From Burkholderia territorii (GTDB taxonomy: Bacteria > Pseudomonadota > Gammaproteobacteria > Burkholderiales > Burkholderiaceae), in the NCBI RefSeq assembly GCF_902833055.1, contig NZ_CADFEJ010000009.1, positions 62,001 to 126,000 on the forward strand: DNA of 64,000 nucleotides, in the 5' to 3' direction. Numbering within the stretch: the first letter of the stretch is position 1; each line of letters begins with the position of its first letter. Under the pieces are notes generated by a model. The model had not been told where the DNA came from. It saw only the letters and a list, made by a program, of their open reading frames with translations, and made no database searches. Shown here one piece after another: positions 1-8,861 of the stretch. The position numbers and the translations under genes are program-made.

Positions 1-230
1 CGAAGGCGAAGGGTACGGGCCTCGGGTTGGCCACGGTCAAGAAAATCGTCGACGAGCACGGCGCGCGAATCGATCTGCGCAATCGCATGCACGGCGAGAC
101 CGTCGAGGGTGCGCAGGTGTCGATCCTGTTCCTGCAGATGGCGAGCGATACGCCGGGCGCCGAAACGGGCGCGCAGGGCGGGGCGGCCCCCGCAAAGACA
201 AAAGCAAGTGTGCAGACAAAGGCAGCGTAA
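1..230 (+). CDS. Sensor histidine kinase, NtrY-like, C-terminal fragment (5' end outside window)
   Basis: Only the last ~75 codons are present, read from base 3 to the TAA at 228-230. The first visible residues, KGTGLGLATVKKI, are the G2 box of the HATPase domain, where the kinase closes over ATP. A low-complexity Ala/Lys tail follows. The response regulator begins on the very next base (ATG at 231), so the two are surely co-transcribed and form a kinase/regulator pair. The NtrY label is inferred from the downstream NtrX-like regulator; membrane and sensor domains lie outside the window. Confidence 0.75.
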   Translation, partial: KAKGTGLGLATVKKIVDEHGARIDLRNRMHGETVEGAQVSILFLQMASDTPGAETGAQGGAAPAKTKASVQTKAA

Positions 231-932
231 ATGGCAACCATCCTGGTGGTAGATGATGAAATGGGCATCCGGGAATTGCTCTCGGAGATCCTCAGCGATG
301 AAGGACATGTCGTCGAGGCGGCGGAAAACGCGCAGGCCGCGCGGGAATACCGTCTGAATCAGGCGCCCGATCTCGTGCTGCTCGATATCTGGATGCCCGA
401 TACCGACGGCGTCACGCTGCTCAAGGAATGGGCGGCACAGGGCCTGTTGACGATGCCCGTGATCATGATGTCCGGGCACGCGACGATCGACACGGCCGTC
501 GAGGCGACGAAGATCGGCGCACTCGATTTCCTCGAGAAACCGATCGCGCTGCAGAAACTGCTGAAGTCCGTCGAGCACGGGCTCGCGCGCGGCGCGGCAC
601 CGGTGTCCGTCAACGCAGCGGCGAAATCCGGTGTCGGGCCAGCAGCGGGGCCGGCGGCAGTCGCATCCGCGGCGGCGCTGCCGACGCTCGGCGACGACAT
701 GGCCTCGGCACTCGGCCTCGCGGGCCAGACGGCCGCGATTCCGTTCGACATCCCGTTGCGCGAAGCGCGCGACGCCTTCGAGCGCGCGTACTTCGAATAT
801 CACCTCGCGCGCGAGAACGGCAGCATGACGCGCGTCGCGGAAAAGACGGGCCTCGAGCGCACGCACCTGTATCGCAAGCTCAAGCAACTCGGCGTCGAGC
901 TCGGCAAGAAGCCGTCGGAAGGCGCCGCGTAA
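231..932 (+). CDS. Response regulator, NtrX-like, receiver plus Fis-type HTH, no AAA+ domain
   Basis: A 233-residue regulator. Residues 1-120 are a CheY-type receiver: acidic pair D8/D9, phospho-acceptor D52 in LVLLDIW, and the conserved Lys in FLEKP. Residues ~120-165 are an Ala/Gly-rich linker. Residues ~180-225 are a Fis-type helix-turn-helix (TRVAEKTGLERTHLYRKLKQLG). NtrX proteins usually carry a ~240-residue sigma-54-interacting AAA+ domain between these parts; none is present, so this protein should bind DNA but not remodel sigma-54 polymerase. It starts directly after the kinase stop codon. Role (nitrogen or redox response) is inferred only. Confidence 0.8.
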   Translation: MATILVVDDEMGIRELLSEILSDEGHVVEAAENAQAAREYRLNQAPDLVLLDIWMPDTDGVTLLKEWAAQGLLTMPVIMMSGHATIDTAVEATKIGALDFLEKPIALQKLLKSVEHGLARGAAPVSVNAAAKSGVGPAAGPAAVASAAALPTLGDDMASALGLAGQTAAIPFDIPLREARDAFERAYFEYHLARENGSMTRVAEKTGLERTHLYRKLKQLGVELGKKPSEGAA

Positions 933-993
933 AATATTTCGCGAAAACACTTGCGCAAGTGGAGATGGGTGGATATACTTTCTCTTCTTCGTT

Positions 994-1069
994 GGCCCGG
1001 TAGCTCAGTTGGTAGAGCAGCGGATTGAAAATCCGCGTGTCGATGGTTCGATTCCGTCCCAGGCCACCA
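994..1069 (+). tRNA. tRNA-Phe (GAA)
   Basis: A 76-nt cloverleaf with encoded CCA. The D arm is GCTCAGTTGGTAGAGC. The anticodon stem GCGGA/TCCGC encloses TTGAAAA, giving anticodon GAA. The T arm is GATGG-TTCGATT-CCGTC. The acceptor GGCCCGG/CCAGGCC has one C-A mismatch. A strong terminator follows at once. Confidence 0.96.
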
Positions 1070-1079
1070 GCAGTTCCAA

Positions 1080-1110
1080 CCCCAAGAATCGGAAGGTTCT
1101 TGGGGTTTTT
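1080..1110 (+). terminator. Rho-independent terminator after tRNA-Phe
   Basis: Stem CCCCAAGAA (1080-1088) pairs with TTCTTGGGG (1097-1105) around an 8-nt loop, followed by TTTTT at 1106-1110. Confidence 0.9.
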
Positions 1111-1418
1111 CGTTTGTGGTGGGCTTGCGCGGCATTGGCGGTGCGCCCGGCAGCATTCGTCGGGGCGTGATAAAATCCGTGCCCGCTCAATGACTTAGCG
1201 CACCGCTTCATGCGCACGGCAGGGCAGCCCGCAGGCGCCGCCGTGACGCGCGGCAACGATGCCGCGCGATGGGCGGTATAAGCGCGCTGCCGCGTTCGCG
1301 GCCGACCGCGCTGCCTATACTGGTCGAGCCGGCGCAGGCCGGCACGCGTCGGGCCGTCCGGCGGCAGCCGGCCCCGGGCGCAGCGCGACGCGAGCCTACA
1401 CATTCACGGAGTATCACG
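1111..1418. other. Intergenic region upstream of queC
   Basis: No supported gene. It should hold the queC promoter. I looked for a preQ1 riboswitch signature because of the downstream pathway and saw none. Upstream in-frame codons of queC exist here (from 1269) but are Arg/Pro-rich and lack a ribosome binding site. Confidence 0.5.
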
Positions 1419-2153
1419 GTGATTCGGACAGACGCTAAAGACGGCGCGCTCGTGTTGTTTTCCGGCGGGCAGGACTCGGCCACGTGCGTGGCCTGGGCTC
1501 TGGAACGCTACCAGACGGTCGAGACGCTCGGCTTCGATTACGGCCAGCGTCATCGCGTCGAACTCGAATGTCGCGAAGGCGTGCGCGACGCGCTGAAGCG
1601 TCAGTTTCCCGCGTGGGCGGGCCGTCTCGGCGACGATCACATGATCGACCTGTCGGTGCTCGGCGCGATCAGCGATACCGCGATGACGCGCACGATCGAG
1701 ATCGAGACCGCGGCGAACGGCTTGCCGAACACGTTCGTGCCGGGCCGCAACCTGCTGTTCATGACGATCGCGGCCGCGATTGCCTATCGCCGCGGCTTGC
1801 GCGTGCTGGTCGGCGGGATGTGCGAGACCGACTTCTCGGGCTACCCGGACTGCCGCGACGACACGATGAAGGCGCTGCAGGTCGCGCTGAACCTCGGGAT
1901 GGACACTCGCATCGTGCTCGAGACGCCGCTGATGTGGCTCGACAAGGCACAGACCTGGCAACTCGCCGAGCAACTCGGCGGCGAGGCGCTCGTCGAGCTG
2001 ATTCGCGTCGAGACGCACACGTGCTACGTGGGCGAGCGCGCGGAACTGCACGACTGGGGCTTCGGCTGCGGCGAATGCCCGGCCTGCAAGCTGCGCAAGC
2101 GCGGCTACGAGGCCTACCTGAAAGGCGAGCGGGTGACCGAAGCGCCGCTGTGA
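1419..2153 (+). CDS. queC: 7-cyano-7-deazaguanine (preQ0) synthase QueC
   Basis: ATP-dependent conversion of 7-carboxy-7-deazaguanine plus ammonia to preQ0, in cytosolic queuosine precursor synthesis. The 244-residue protein has the PP-loop SGGQDS near residue 15 and, at the C-terminus, the zinc-site cysteines CGECPAC. I choose the GTG at 1419 because a GGAG Shine-Dalgarno lies 8 bases upstream and the N-terminus then matches the family ([17 protein letters not shown]). The longer frame from 1269 is unlikely to be translated. queE and queD follow on the same strand, giving the whole GTP-to-preQ0 branch except the initiating cyclohydrolase. Confidence 0.96.
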   Translation: MIRTDAKDGALVLFSGGQDSATCVAWALERYQTVETLGFDYGQRHRVELECREGVRDALKRQFPAWAGRLGDDHMIDLSVLGAISDTAMTRTIEIETAANGLPNTFVPGRNLLFMTIAAAIAYRRGLRVLVGGMCETDFSGYPDCRDDTMKALQVALNLGMDTRIVLETPLMWLDKAQTWQLAEQLGGEALVELIRVETHTCYVGERAELHDWGFGCGECPACKLRKRGYEAYLKGERVTEAPL

Positions 2154-2227
2154 AGCGGTGCGCCGGCAGCGCTGGATGAACAACGGATTCTGATCGACAA
2201 CGAGCGGCGCGAGCCGGACGAAGCACG

Positions 2228-2860
2228 ATGACTTACGCGGTCAAGGAAATTTTCTACACGTTGCAGGGCGAGGGCGCGAATGCGGGCCGTCCGGCCGTGT
2301 TCTGCCGGTTCGCCGGCTGCAATCTGTGGTCGGGCCGCGAAGAGGATCGGGCGGACGCCGTGTGCCGCTTCTGCGATACGGACTTCGTCGGCACCGACGG
2401 CGAGAACGGCGGCAAGTTCAAGGACGCCGAAGCGCTGGTGGCGACGATCGCCGCGCTGTGGCCGGACGGCGAAGCGCACCGTTTCGTCGTCTGCACGGGC
2501 GGCGAGCCGATGCTGCAGCTCGACCAGCCGCTCGTCGACGCGCTGCACGCGGCAGGCTTCGAGATCGCGATCGAGACCAACGGCTCGCTGCCGGTGCTCG
2601 AGACGATCGACTGGGTCTGCGTGAGCCCGAAGGCCGACGCGCCGCTCGTCATCACGAAGGGCAACGAACTGAAGGTCGTGATCCCGCAGGACAACCAGCG
2701 GCTTGCCGACTACGCGAAGCTCGATTTCGAGTATTTTCTCGTGCAGCCGATGGACGGCCCGTCGCGCGATCTCAATACGAAGCTCGCGATCGACTGGTGC
2801 AAGCGGCATCCGCAGTGGCGGCTGTCGATGCAGACCCACAAATATCTGAACATTCCCTGA
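2228..2860 (+). CDS. queE: 7-carboxy-7-deazaguanine synthase QueE (radical SAM)
   Basis: Radical SAM ring contraction of 6-carboxytetrahydropterin to 7-carboxy-7-deazaguanine. 210 residues. The cluster cysteines are in the stretched pattern CNLWSG...CRFCDTDF, with a long insertion after the first Cys, typical of proteobacterial QueE. VCTGGEP is the SAM-binding GGE motif. It lies between queC (74 bases upstream) and queD (18 bases downstream), matching its place in the pathway. Confidence 0.95.
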   Translation: MTYAVKEIFYTLQGEGANAGRPAVFCRFAGCNLWSGREEDRADAVCRFCDTDFVGTDGENGGKFKDAEALVATIAALWPDGEAHRFVVCTGGEPMLQLDQPLVDALHAAGFEIAIETNGSLPVLETIDWVCVSPKADAPLVITKGNELKVVIPQDNQRLADYAKLDFEYFLVQPMDGPSRDLNTKLAIDWCKRHPQWRLSMQTHKYLNIP

Positions 2861-2878
2861 GCCACGGCTTTTGACATC

Positions 2879-3331
2879 GTGCTGATTACCCGAAAACTCG
2901 AATTCGACGCGGGCCACCGCATTCCCGATCACCGCAGCCAGTGCCGGAACCTGCACGGCCATCGTTACGTGCTCGAAGTCACGCTGCGCGGCGATCTCGT
3001 CGATACCGAGGGGGCACCCGATCGCGGCATGGTGATGGATTTCGCCGACGTGAAGGCGCTCGCGGTCGAGCACCTCGTCAACAAGTGGGATCACGCGTTC
3101 CTGGTCTACGCGCGCGACGAAGTCGTGCGCTCGTTCCTCGAGCAGATGGCCGACCACAAGACCGTCGTGCTCGACCGGATCCCGACCGTCGAGAACCTCG
3201 CGGCGATCGCGTTCGACATCCTCGCGAACGTGTACGACGCGCACTACGGCGTGAACCTGCGTCTGGAACGCGTGCGCCTGTACGAAACGCCGAACTGCTG
3301 GGCCGACGTCGAGCGCCAGCCCGGCCGCTGA
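2879..3331 (+). CDS. queD: 6-carboxytetrahydropterin synthase QueD
   Basis: Converts 7,8-dihydroneopterin triphosphate to 6-carboxytetrahydropterin, the substrate of QueE. 150 residues from a GTG start. Zinc-ligand histidines are in FDAGHRI and NLHGHRY, with the catalytic Cys just before in SQCRNLHGH. The start is constrained by the close queE stop; only a weak ribosome binding site is visible, so translational coupling to queE is likely. Confidence 0.95.
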   Translation: MLITRKLEFDAGHRIPDHRSQCRNLHGHRYVLEVTLRGDLVDTEGAPDRGMVMDFADVKALAVEHLVNKWDHAFLVYARDEVVRSFLEQMADHKTVVLDRIPTVENLAAIAFDILANVYDAHYGVNLRLERVRLYETPNCWADVERQPGR

Positions 3332-3637
3332 TCCTGCCATTTCGGCAGCCTCGCCAAGCGGCGCGGGCTGCCTGCCACGGCGCCGTGCAGCCTTGTGCGC
3401 CGCCGCTCCCCGCCAGTTCCCACATTCCGCGTAACGCCGCGCTATGATCGCTGCGTGGCACCGGAAAGCGCTTCCGCGCTCTGCTGCGCGACCCGCGCTG
3501 TCATATCGGCGGCCCACGTCCGACTGACGTTCCAGCGCCTGGTTCGGCGCCGCCGTGCATGGCGGCACCGCGTGTTGCGCCCGCTTCGCTTGTTGCTTGT
3601 CCCGTTCGATTGCCGTTCCGTCCCGGAGGCCGTATCG
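3332..3637. other. Intergenic region between queD and the aldolase gene
   Basis: No gene supported. The aldolase frame stays open upstream to 3395 but has no plausible start there. A good ribosome binding site (CGGAGG, 3623-3628) lies just before the chosen ATG. Confidence 0.5.
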
Positions 3638-4423
3638 ATGAGCACGCTCACCAATTCCCTCAAACAACGTCTGCACGACGGCGACGAGCCGCTGTACGGC
3701 CTGTGGCTGTCGCTCGGCTGCGAAACGGTCGCGGAAGCGCTCGCGCACGCCGGCTACGACTGGCTCTGCATCGACATGGAGCACGCGCCGAACGACAGCC
3801 GCGACGTCGCATCGCAACTGCGCGCGCTGGCCGCCGCGCACCTGCCGAGCGAGCCGGTCGTGCGCGTGCCGGGGCGCGAGCCATGGCTCGTGAAGCGCGC
3901 GCTCGACGCCGGCGCGCGCACGCTGATGTTCCCGTGCATCGAGACGGCCGACGAGGCCGCGCACGCGGTGCGGCTCACCCGCTTCCCGTCGCCGGATTCA
4001 CCCGACGGGCTGCGCGGCGTAGCCGGCATGGTGCGCGCGGCGGCGTTCGGCATGCGCCGCGATTACCTGCAGACGGCGAATGCGCAGGTCGCCGTGATCG
4101 TGCAGATAGAATCGGCGCGCGGCATCGATGAAGTCGACCGGATCGCCTCGACACCGGGCGTCGACTGCCTGTTCGTCGGCCCGGCCGATCTGGCAGCGAG
4201 CCTCGGGCATCTCGGCGACAGCCGCCACCCGGACGTCGAAGCCGCGATGGCGCGCGTGCTCGCGGCCGGCAAGCAGGCCGACGTCGCGGTCGGCATCTTC
4301 GCGAGCGATACCGCGAGCGCGCGTCAGTATCGCGACGCAGGCTACCGGATGATCACGCTGTCGGCCGACGTGAGCTGGCTGCTGCGTGCGACGCGCCAGG
4401 CGCTGCAGGAGGTGCGGTCATGA
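3638..4423 (+). CDS. HpcH/HpaI family aldolase
   Basis: 261 residues of the class II pyruvate aldolase fold, related to 4-hydroxy-2-oxoheptanedioate aldolase. Visible family motifs are WLCIDMEHAP near residue 45, the metal-site region VIVQIESARG near 155, and DCLFVGPADLAASLG near 175. Such enzymes reversibly split 2-keto-4-hydroxy acids into pyruvate and an aldehyde. Its substrate cannot be read from context, as no aromatic-degradation genes are adjacent. The start has CGGAGG ten bases upstream. The stop overlaps the next gene (ATGA), so the two are translationally coupled. Confidence 0.88.
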   Translation: MSTLTNSLKQRLHDGDEPLYGLWLSLGCETVAEALAHAGYDWLCIDMEHAPNDSRDVASQLRALAAAHLPSEPVVRVPGREPWLVKRALDAGARTLMFPCIETADEAAHAVRLTRFPSPDSPDGLRGVAGMVRAAAFGMRRDYLQTANAQVAVIVQIESARGIDEVDRIASTPGVDCLFVGPADLAASLGHLGDSRHPDVEAAMARVLAAGKQADVAVGIFASDTASARQYRDAGYRMITLSADVSWLLRATRQALQEVRS

Positions 4424-5181
4424 ACGGGTGCGAGGGCGCGCGGCATACGAGCCGCGCACGCGCGCGGATCGGCGCGATGCTCGGGCTGTGGGCCGTGTGC
4501 GTCGCGGCGGTCGCGCAGAATGCGCCGCATGCGAAGCCGGACCCGGCGCGCGAGACGCAATCGGCGGTGGCCGACTACAACGCCGGCGACTATCGCGCGG
4601 CGCTGGTGCAGTTCCACGACGCGGCCGAACGCGGCGACCGGCTCGCGCAGTTCAACTACGCGATGATGCTGCTCACCGGCGTCGGCGTGACCGCGAACGT
4701 CGACGAAGGGCTGCGCTGGCTGAAACGGGCGGCCGACGCGAACATGTCGCACGCGCAGTACGTGTACGGGCGCATGTTCGACGACGGCGAGTTCGTCGCG
4801 CGCAATCCGGCCGAGGCGCACCGCTGGTTCCTGCGTGCGGCGAAGCAGGGGCACGTGCAGGCCGAGCTGTCGCTCGCGAACCAGTTCCTCGACGGGCGCG
4901 GTACGCCGCGCGACAACCGCCAGGCGTTCGCGTGGTACAAGCAGGCGGCCGACGCGGGCGAGCCGACCGCGCAGTACGTTACCGCGTCGTTCTACGAGCG
5001 CGGCGGCGACGGCGTCACGCAGAACCTGAACATCGCGCGTGCGTATTACGCGGCTGCGGCCGCGCAGGGCGACGAGACGGCCGGGATGAAGTTCAAGGAA
5101 CTGAGCGCGCGCCTGAAGACCCAGGAGCCGGCATCGGGCACCGGCGCGGATCACGCGAGCCCGCGCGCGACGCCGCAGTGA
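4420..5181 (+). CDS. Exported Sel1-repeat (TPR-like) protein
   Basis: 253 residues. A charged N-terminus, a hydrophobic stretch (AMLGLWAVCVAAVA) and AQNAP form a likely signal peptide cleaved near residue 37. Then come four to five Sel1 repeats of ~36 residues, for example the units ending LKRAADANMSHAQYVYGRMF and FLRAAKQGHVQAELSLANQF. Sel1 proteins act as adaptors; a specific partner cannot be named. The start overlaps the aldolase stop by four bases. A bidirectional terminator follows. Confidence 0.85.
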   Translation: MNGCEGARHTSRARARIGAMLGLWAVCVAAVAQNAPHAKPDPARETQSAVADYNAGDYRAALVQFHDAAERGDRLAQFNYAMMLLTGVGVTANVDEGLRWLKRAADANMSHAQYVYGRMFDDGEFVARNPAEAHRWFLRAAKQGHVQAELSLANQFLDGRGTPRDNRQAFAWYKQAADAGEPTAQYVTASFYERGGDGVTQNLNIARAYYAAAAAQGDETAGMKFKELSARLKTQEPASGTGADHASPRATPQ

Positions 5182-5215
5182 GCGCGCCGCACACATCGCA
5201 TTCGATCTGCCAACG

Positions 5216-5242
5216 AAAAACGGCGCCTCGTGCGCTGTTTTT
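5216..5242. terminator. Bidirectional terminator between the Sel1 gene and rodA
   Basis: AAAAACGGCGC (5216-5226) pairs with GCGCTGTTTTT (5232-5242) across a 5-nt loop. It is A-rich on one side and T-rich on the other, so it can serve both converging genes. Confidence 0.85.
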
Positions 5243-5288
5243 CATTGCCGCGACTGCGCCGCAGGCGGCGGTGTGCCGCAGCGAGGCG

Positions 5289-6437
5289 TCAGCTCTTCAT
5301 CAACCGCCGCTGTCGCCCGACGCTCATGATCATCCCGATCGCGATGCCGAGCGTCGTGAGCGCGGTGCCGCCGTAGCTCATGAACGGCAACGGCACGCCG
5401 ACGACGGGCAGCACGCCGCTCACCATCCCGATGTTGACGAACGCATAGACGAAGAACGCGAGCGTGAGCGAGCCCGCGAGCAGCCGGCCGAACAGCGTCG
5501 CGCCCTGCGCGGCGATGTAGAGCCCGCGCGCGATCAGCGCCATGTACAGCGTCAGCAGCACGAGGCCGCCGACGAGTCCCCATTCTTCGGAGAACACCGC
5601 GAAGATGAAGTCGGTGTGCTTCTCCGGAATGAACTCGAGGTGGGCCTGCGTGCCTTTCAGGTAGCCCTTGCCGAGCACGCCGCCCGAGCCGATCGCGATC
5701 ACGGCCTGGATCGTGTGGAAGCCCTTGCCGAGCGGGTCGGAGGTCGGGTCGAGCAGCGTGCACACGCGATGCTTCTGGTAGTCGTGCATCAGCGGCCACT
5801 GCACCTCGGGCTGGCAGATGCGCTCCTCGAACACGGCGATCGAGCCGACCGCGATCACGCCCGCGACGAGCACCGGCACGATCAGCTTGAACGACAGGCC
5901 CGCGAGGTAGATCACGAAGAAGCCGGCCGCGAACACGAGCAGGCCCGTGCCGAGGTCGGGCTGCTTGGCGATCAGTCCGACCGGCACCATCAGGATCCCG
6001 AACGCGGCGACGAAGTCGTACCAGCGCAGTCCGCCTTCGCGGCGCTGGTAATACCACGCGAGCATCAGCGGTGTCGCGATCTTGAGGATTTCCGACGGCT
6101 GGATCACGACGCCGACGTTCAGCCAGCGTTTCGCGCCCTTCTTGGTCATTCCGAACAGCGCGACCGCGACCAGTAGCGCGACCCCGAACGAATAAAGCGG
6201 GACCGCGAAGCGCATCAGCGTCGTCGGTGGAATATTGGCGATCACCCACATCAGCACGAACGTCAGCAGGATGTTGCGCAACTGGTCCTCGACGCGGCCC
6301 GGCATGTCGATCGACGCGCTGTACAGCGTGACGATGCCGACGCACAGCAGCAGGAACACGATGAGGGCGAGCGGGCGGTCGAAGCCCGCGAACATCTGCT
6401 TGATCTTGTCGAGCCAGGCGCGCTTGTCGAATTGCAT
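5289..6437 (-). CDS. rodA: SEDS peptidoglycan glycosyltransferase RodA
   Basis: 382-residue polytopic inner-membrane protein that polymerises lipid II during cell elongation with its partner PBP2. About ten hydrophobic segments are visible, starting with RPLALIVFLLLCVGIVTLYS, and a family-typical end (FMSYGGTALTTLGIAIGMIMS). The frame is open far upstream, but the ATG at 6437 has a GGAGAAAG ribosome binding site and gives a normal RodA N-terminus. It is the last gene of mreB-mreC-mreD-mrdA-rodA, 11 bases after mrdA. Confidence 0.96.
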   Translation of the reverse strand: MQFDKRAWLDKIKQMFAGFDRPLALIVFLLLCVGIVTLYSASIDMPGRVEDQLRNILLTFVLMWVIANIPPTTLMRFAVPLYSFGVALLVAVALFGMTKKGAKRWLNVGVVIQPSEILKIATPLMLAWYYQRREGGLRWYDFVAAFGILMVPVGLIAKQPDLGTGLLVFAAGFFVIYLAGLSFKLIVPVLVAGVIAVGSIAVFEERICQPEVQWPLMHDYQKHRVCTLLDPTSDPLGKGFHTIQAVIAIGSGGVLGKGYLKGTQAHLEFIPEKHTDFIFAVFSEEWGLVGGLVLLTLYMALIARGLYIAAQGATLFGRLLAGSLTLAFFVYAFVNIGMVSGVLPVVGVPLPFMSYGGTALTTLGIAIGMIMSVGRQRRLMKS

Positions 6438-6448
6438 GCCTTTCTCCG

Positions 6449-8752
6449 TTAATGAGCGGTGCCGGCATTCGCCGCTTTCGCGGCGGCCACGGCACGGGAG
6501 TTGTCGTCGCGCGGCACGGTGGCGAGCGGTTGCGCATCGCTGGCGGGCCGGCGCGGCCGGTGCGGGCGCCGGATCGGCGGCAGGCTCGCGGGCATCGGCG
6601 CCGCCGCGCTCGCGACGGCCGGCTGCGCCGCGCTTGCCCCGGCCGCACCCGGCGCACCCGGCGCACCTGACGCCTCGGGCGCCGACGCGGCCGATGCCGC
6701 ATCCGCCGCGCTGGCCGCGGCCGGCACGACGGGCTGCGGCAGTGCCTTGAAGCCGGCCGCGACCGACACGGTCTTCGATGCATCGCCGATCACCGGTGCG
6801 TTGATCGGCTCGGTCGCCGACGCGGCGGCGGCGACGGCGGCCGCCTCGTTCTCCGGTTTCTGGCGGTCGACGAGGTAGAAGTCGAGCACGCGGCGCGCGA
6901 TCGGCCCCGCGGCCTGCGCGCCCCAGCCGCCGTTCTCGACGATCAGCGCAAGCGCGATCTGAGGATGGTCGACCGGCGCGTACGCGATGAACAGCGCGTG
7001 GTCGCGCAGGTGCTCGGCCAGCAGGTGCCCCTTGTAGTTCGAGCCCTGCAGCGAGAACACCTGCGCGGTGCCGGTCTTGCCGGCCGCGAGGTACGGTGCG
7101 CCGCGGAACACCTTGTACGCGGTGCCGGACGGGTTCTCGATCACGTTCTCCATCCCGCGCTTCACGACGTCGATATCGGCCTGCTTGAGCGGAATCGTTT
7201 CGCTTTCCTTCGGCACGGTCAGGTGGCGTCCGCGCGTGATCGGATCCTCGATTTCCTTCACGAGGTGGGGCTTCATCACGACGCCGTTGTTCGCGAGCGT
7301 CGCGGTGGCGTGCGCGAGCTGCAGGATCGTGAACGAGTTGTAGCCCTGGCCGATCCCGAGGCTGATCGTCTCGCCGTCGAACCACTTCTGCTGCGCGGCC
7401 TTCTTGAATGCCTTCTTCTTCCAGTCGGTCGACGGCAGGATGCCGCGCGCCTCGCCCTGGATGTCGATGCCGGTGATCTGGCCGAAACCGAACGGCTTCA
7501 TGAAGTTCGCGATCGCGTTCACGCCAAGGTCGCGCGCGAGCATGTAGAAGTAGGTGTCGTTCGACACCATGATCGCCTTGTTCATGTCGACCCAGCCCTG
7601 GCCCGAGCGCACGTCGTTGCGGAACGTGTGGCCGCCGAACGTGAAGTAGCCCGGATCCTGGAAGCCCCAGCCCGGCGAGCGCTTGCCGAGCGTGAGGCCC
7701 GCCAGCGCCATGAACGGCTTGTACGTCGAGCCGGGCGGGTAAGTGCCGTGCAGCGGCCGGTTCAGCAGCGGCTTGTCGGGCGAGTTGTTCAGCTCGTCCC
7801 AGGTCTGCTGGTCGATGCCGTCGACGAACGAGTTCGGGTCGAAGCTCGGCGACGACACGAACGCGAGCACGTCGCCCGTCTTCGGCTCGATCGCGACGAG
7901 CGCGCCGCGCTTGCCGGCGAACGCCTGCTCTGCGACCTGCTGCAGCCCGATGTCGAGCGACAGCACGAGATTGTTGCCGGGCGTCGCCTGCGTGCGCGAC
8001 AGCGTGCGCACCGGGCGCCCGCCCGCCGTCACCTCGACTTCCTCGAAGCCCGTGAGGCCATGCAGCTCGGATTCGTAGCTCTGCTCGACGCCGATCTTGC
8101 CGATGTAGTCGGTGCCCTTGTAGTTGTTCGCGTCGCGACGCGGATCGTAGTGTTCCGGATCGCTGTCGTTGTCGTCGCTCATCGCGTCGATGCGATCCTG
8201 GTCGCGCTTCGAGATGCGGCCGATGTAGCCGATCACGTGCGCGGCCGTCGTGCCGAGCGGGTATTGGCGGAACAGGCGCGCGCGCACGTCGACGCCGGGG
8301 AAGCGGAAGCGCTGCGCGGTGAAGCGCGCGACTTCCGCGTCGGTGAGACGCGTGCGGATCGGCAGGCTCTCGAAGTTCTTCGAGTCTTCCTGCAGCTTCT
8401 TGAAGCGGCGGCGGTCGCGCGCGTCGATCGGGATGATCTCGGAGAGCTTGTCGATCGTGTTGTCGAGCGTGTCGTCGAGCTTCGACGGCGTGATCTCGAG
8501 CGTGTACGCCGAATAGTTCTTCGCGAGGACCACGCCGTTGCGGTCGGTGATGATCCCGCGGTTCGGTACGATCGGCGCGACCGAGATGCGGTTTTCCTCG
8601 GCCTGCAGCGCGTATTTGCCGTGCTGCATCAACTGCAGGTAGAAGAAGCGGCTCGCGAGCAGCCCGAAGCAGACGAACACGAACACGCCCGCCGCCGCGA
8701 CGCGCAGGCGGAACTTCGAGAGCTGCTGTTGGGTGTCGTTGAATTCGGTCAT
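6449..8752 (-). CDS. mrdA: Penicillin-binding protein 2 (elongation transpeptidase)
   Basis: 767 residues, about 130 longer than E. coli PBP2. One N-terminal membrane anchor (~18-38), a pedestal domain, then the transpeptidase: catalytic S342 and K345 in GSTYKP, the SxN element in MVSNDTYF, and KTGT near residue 555. It cross-links new glycan strands made by RodA. The extra length is a C-terminal tail after ~650 that is almost all Ala, Pro and Ser, then basic (RRPHRPRRPAS); it looks disordered and lies outside the catalytic fold. The start is an ATG just after mreD. Confidence 0.95.
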   Translation of the reverse strand: MTEFNDTQQQLSKFRLRVAAAGVFVFVCFGLLASRFFYLQLMQHGKYALQAEENRISVAPIVPNRGIITDRNGVVLAKNYSAYTLEITPSKLDDTLDNTIDKLSEIIPIDARDRRRFKKLQEDSKNFESLPIRTRLTDAEVARFTAQRFRFPGVDVRARLFRQYPLGTTAAHVIGYIGRISKRDQDRIDAMSDDNDSDPEHYDPRRDANNYKGTDYIGKIGVEQSYESELHGLTGFEEVEVTAGGRPVRTLSRTQATPGNNLVLSLDIGLQQVAEQAFAGKRGALVAIEPKTGDVLAFVSSPSFDPNSFVDGIDQQTWDELNNSPDKPLLNRPLHGTYPPGSTYKPFMALAGLTLGKRSPGWGFQDPGYFTFGGHTFRNDVRSGQGWVDMNKAIMVSNDTYFYMLARDLGVNAIANFMKPFGFGQITGIDIQGEARGILPSTDWKKKAFKKAAQQKWFDGETISLGIGQGYNSFTILQLAHATATLANNGVVMKPHLVKEIEDPITRGRHLTVPKESETIPLKQADIDVVKRGMENVIENPSGTAYKVFRGAPYLAAGKTGTAQVFSLQGSNYKGHLLAEHLRDHALFIAYAPVDHPQIALALIVENGGWGAQAAGPIARRVLDFYLVDRQKPENEAAAVAAAASATEPINAPVIGDASKTVSVAAGFKALPQPVVPAAASAADAASAASAPEASGAPGAPGAAGASAAQPAVASAAAPMPASLPPIRRPHRPRRPASDAQPLATVPRDDNSRAVAAAKAANAGTAH

Positions 8753-8861
8753 GCGGTTACGATCGATCTGGCCCGGGCGCGGCGAACGCGCGCGGGCGAG
8801 GAGCCGCCCCGGAGCGCGGCGCGCGGGCGTGGGGGCGGCGGGTATTCAAGGTCGGTCCGGC

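Noticed and set aside
994..1069. tRNA-Phe as an integration site of a mobile island
   Set aside because: No integrase and no repeated 3' tRNA end downstream; the next genes are housekeeping.
1111..1418. preQ1 riboswitch before queC
   Set aside because: No recognisable preQ1-I or preQ1-II motif.
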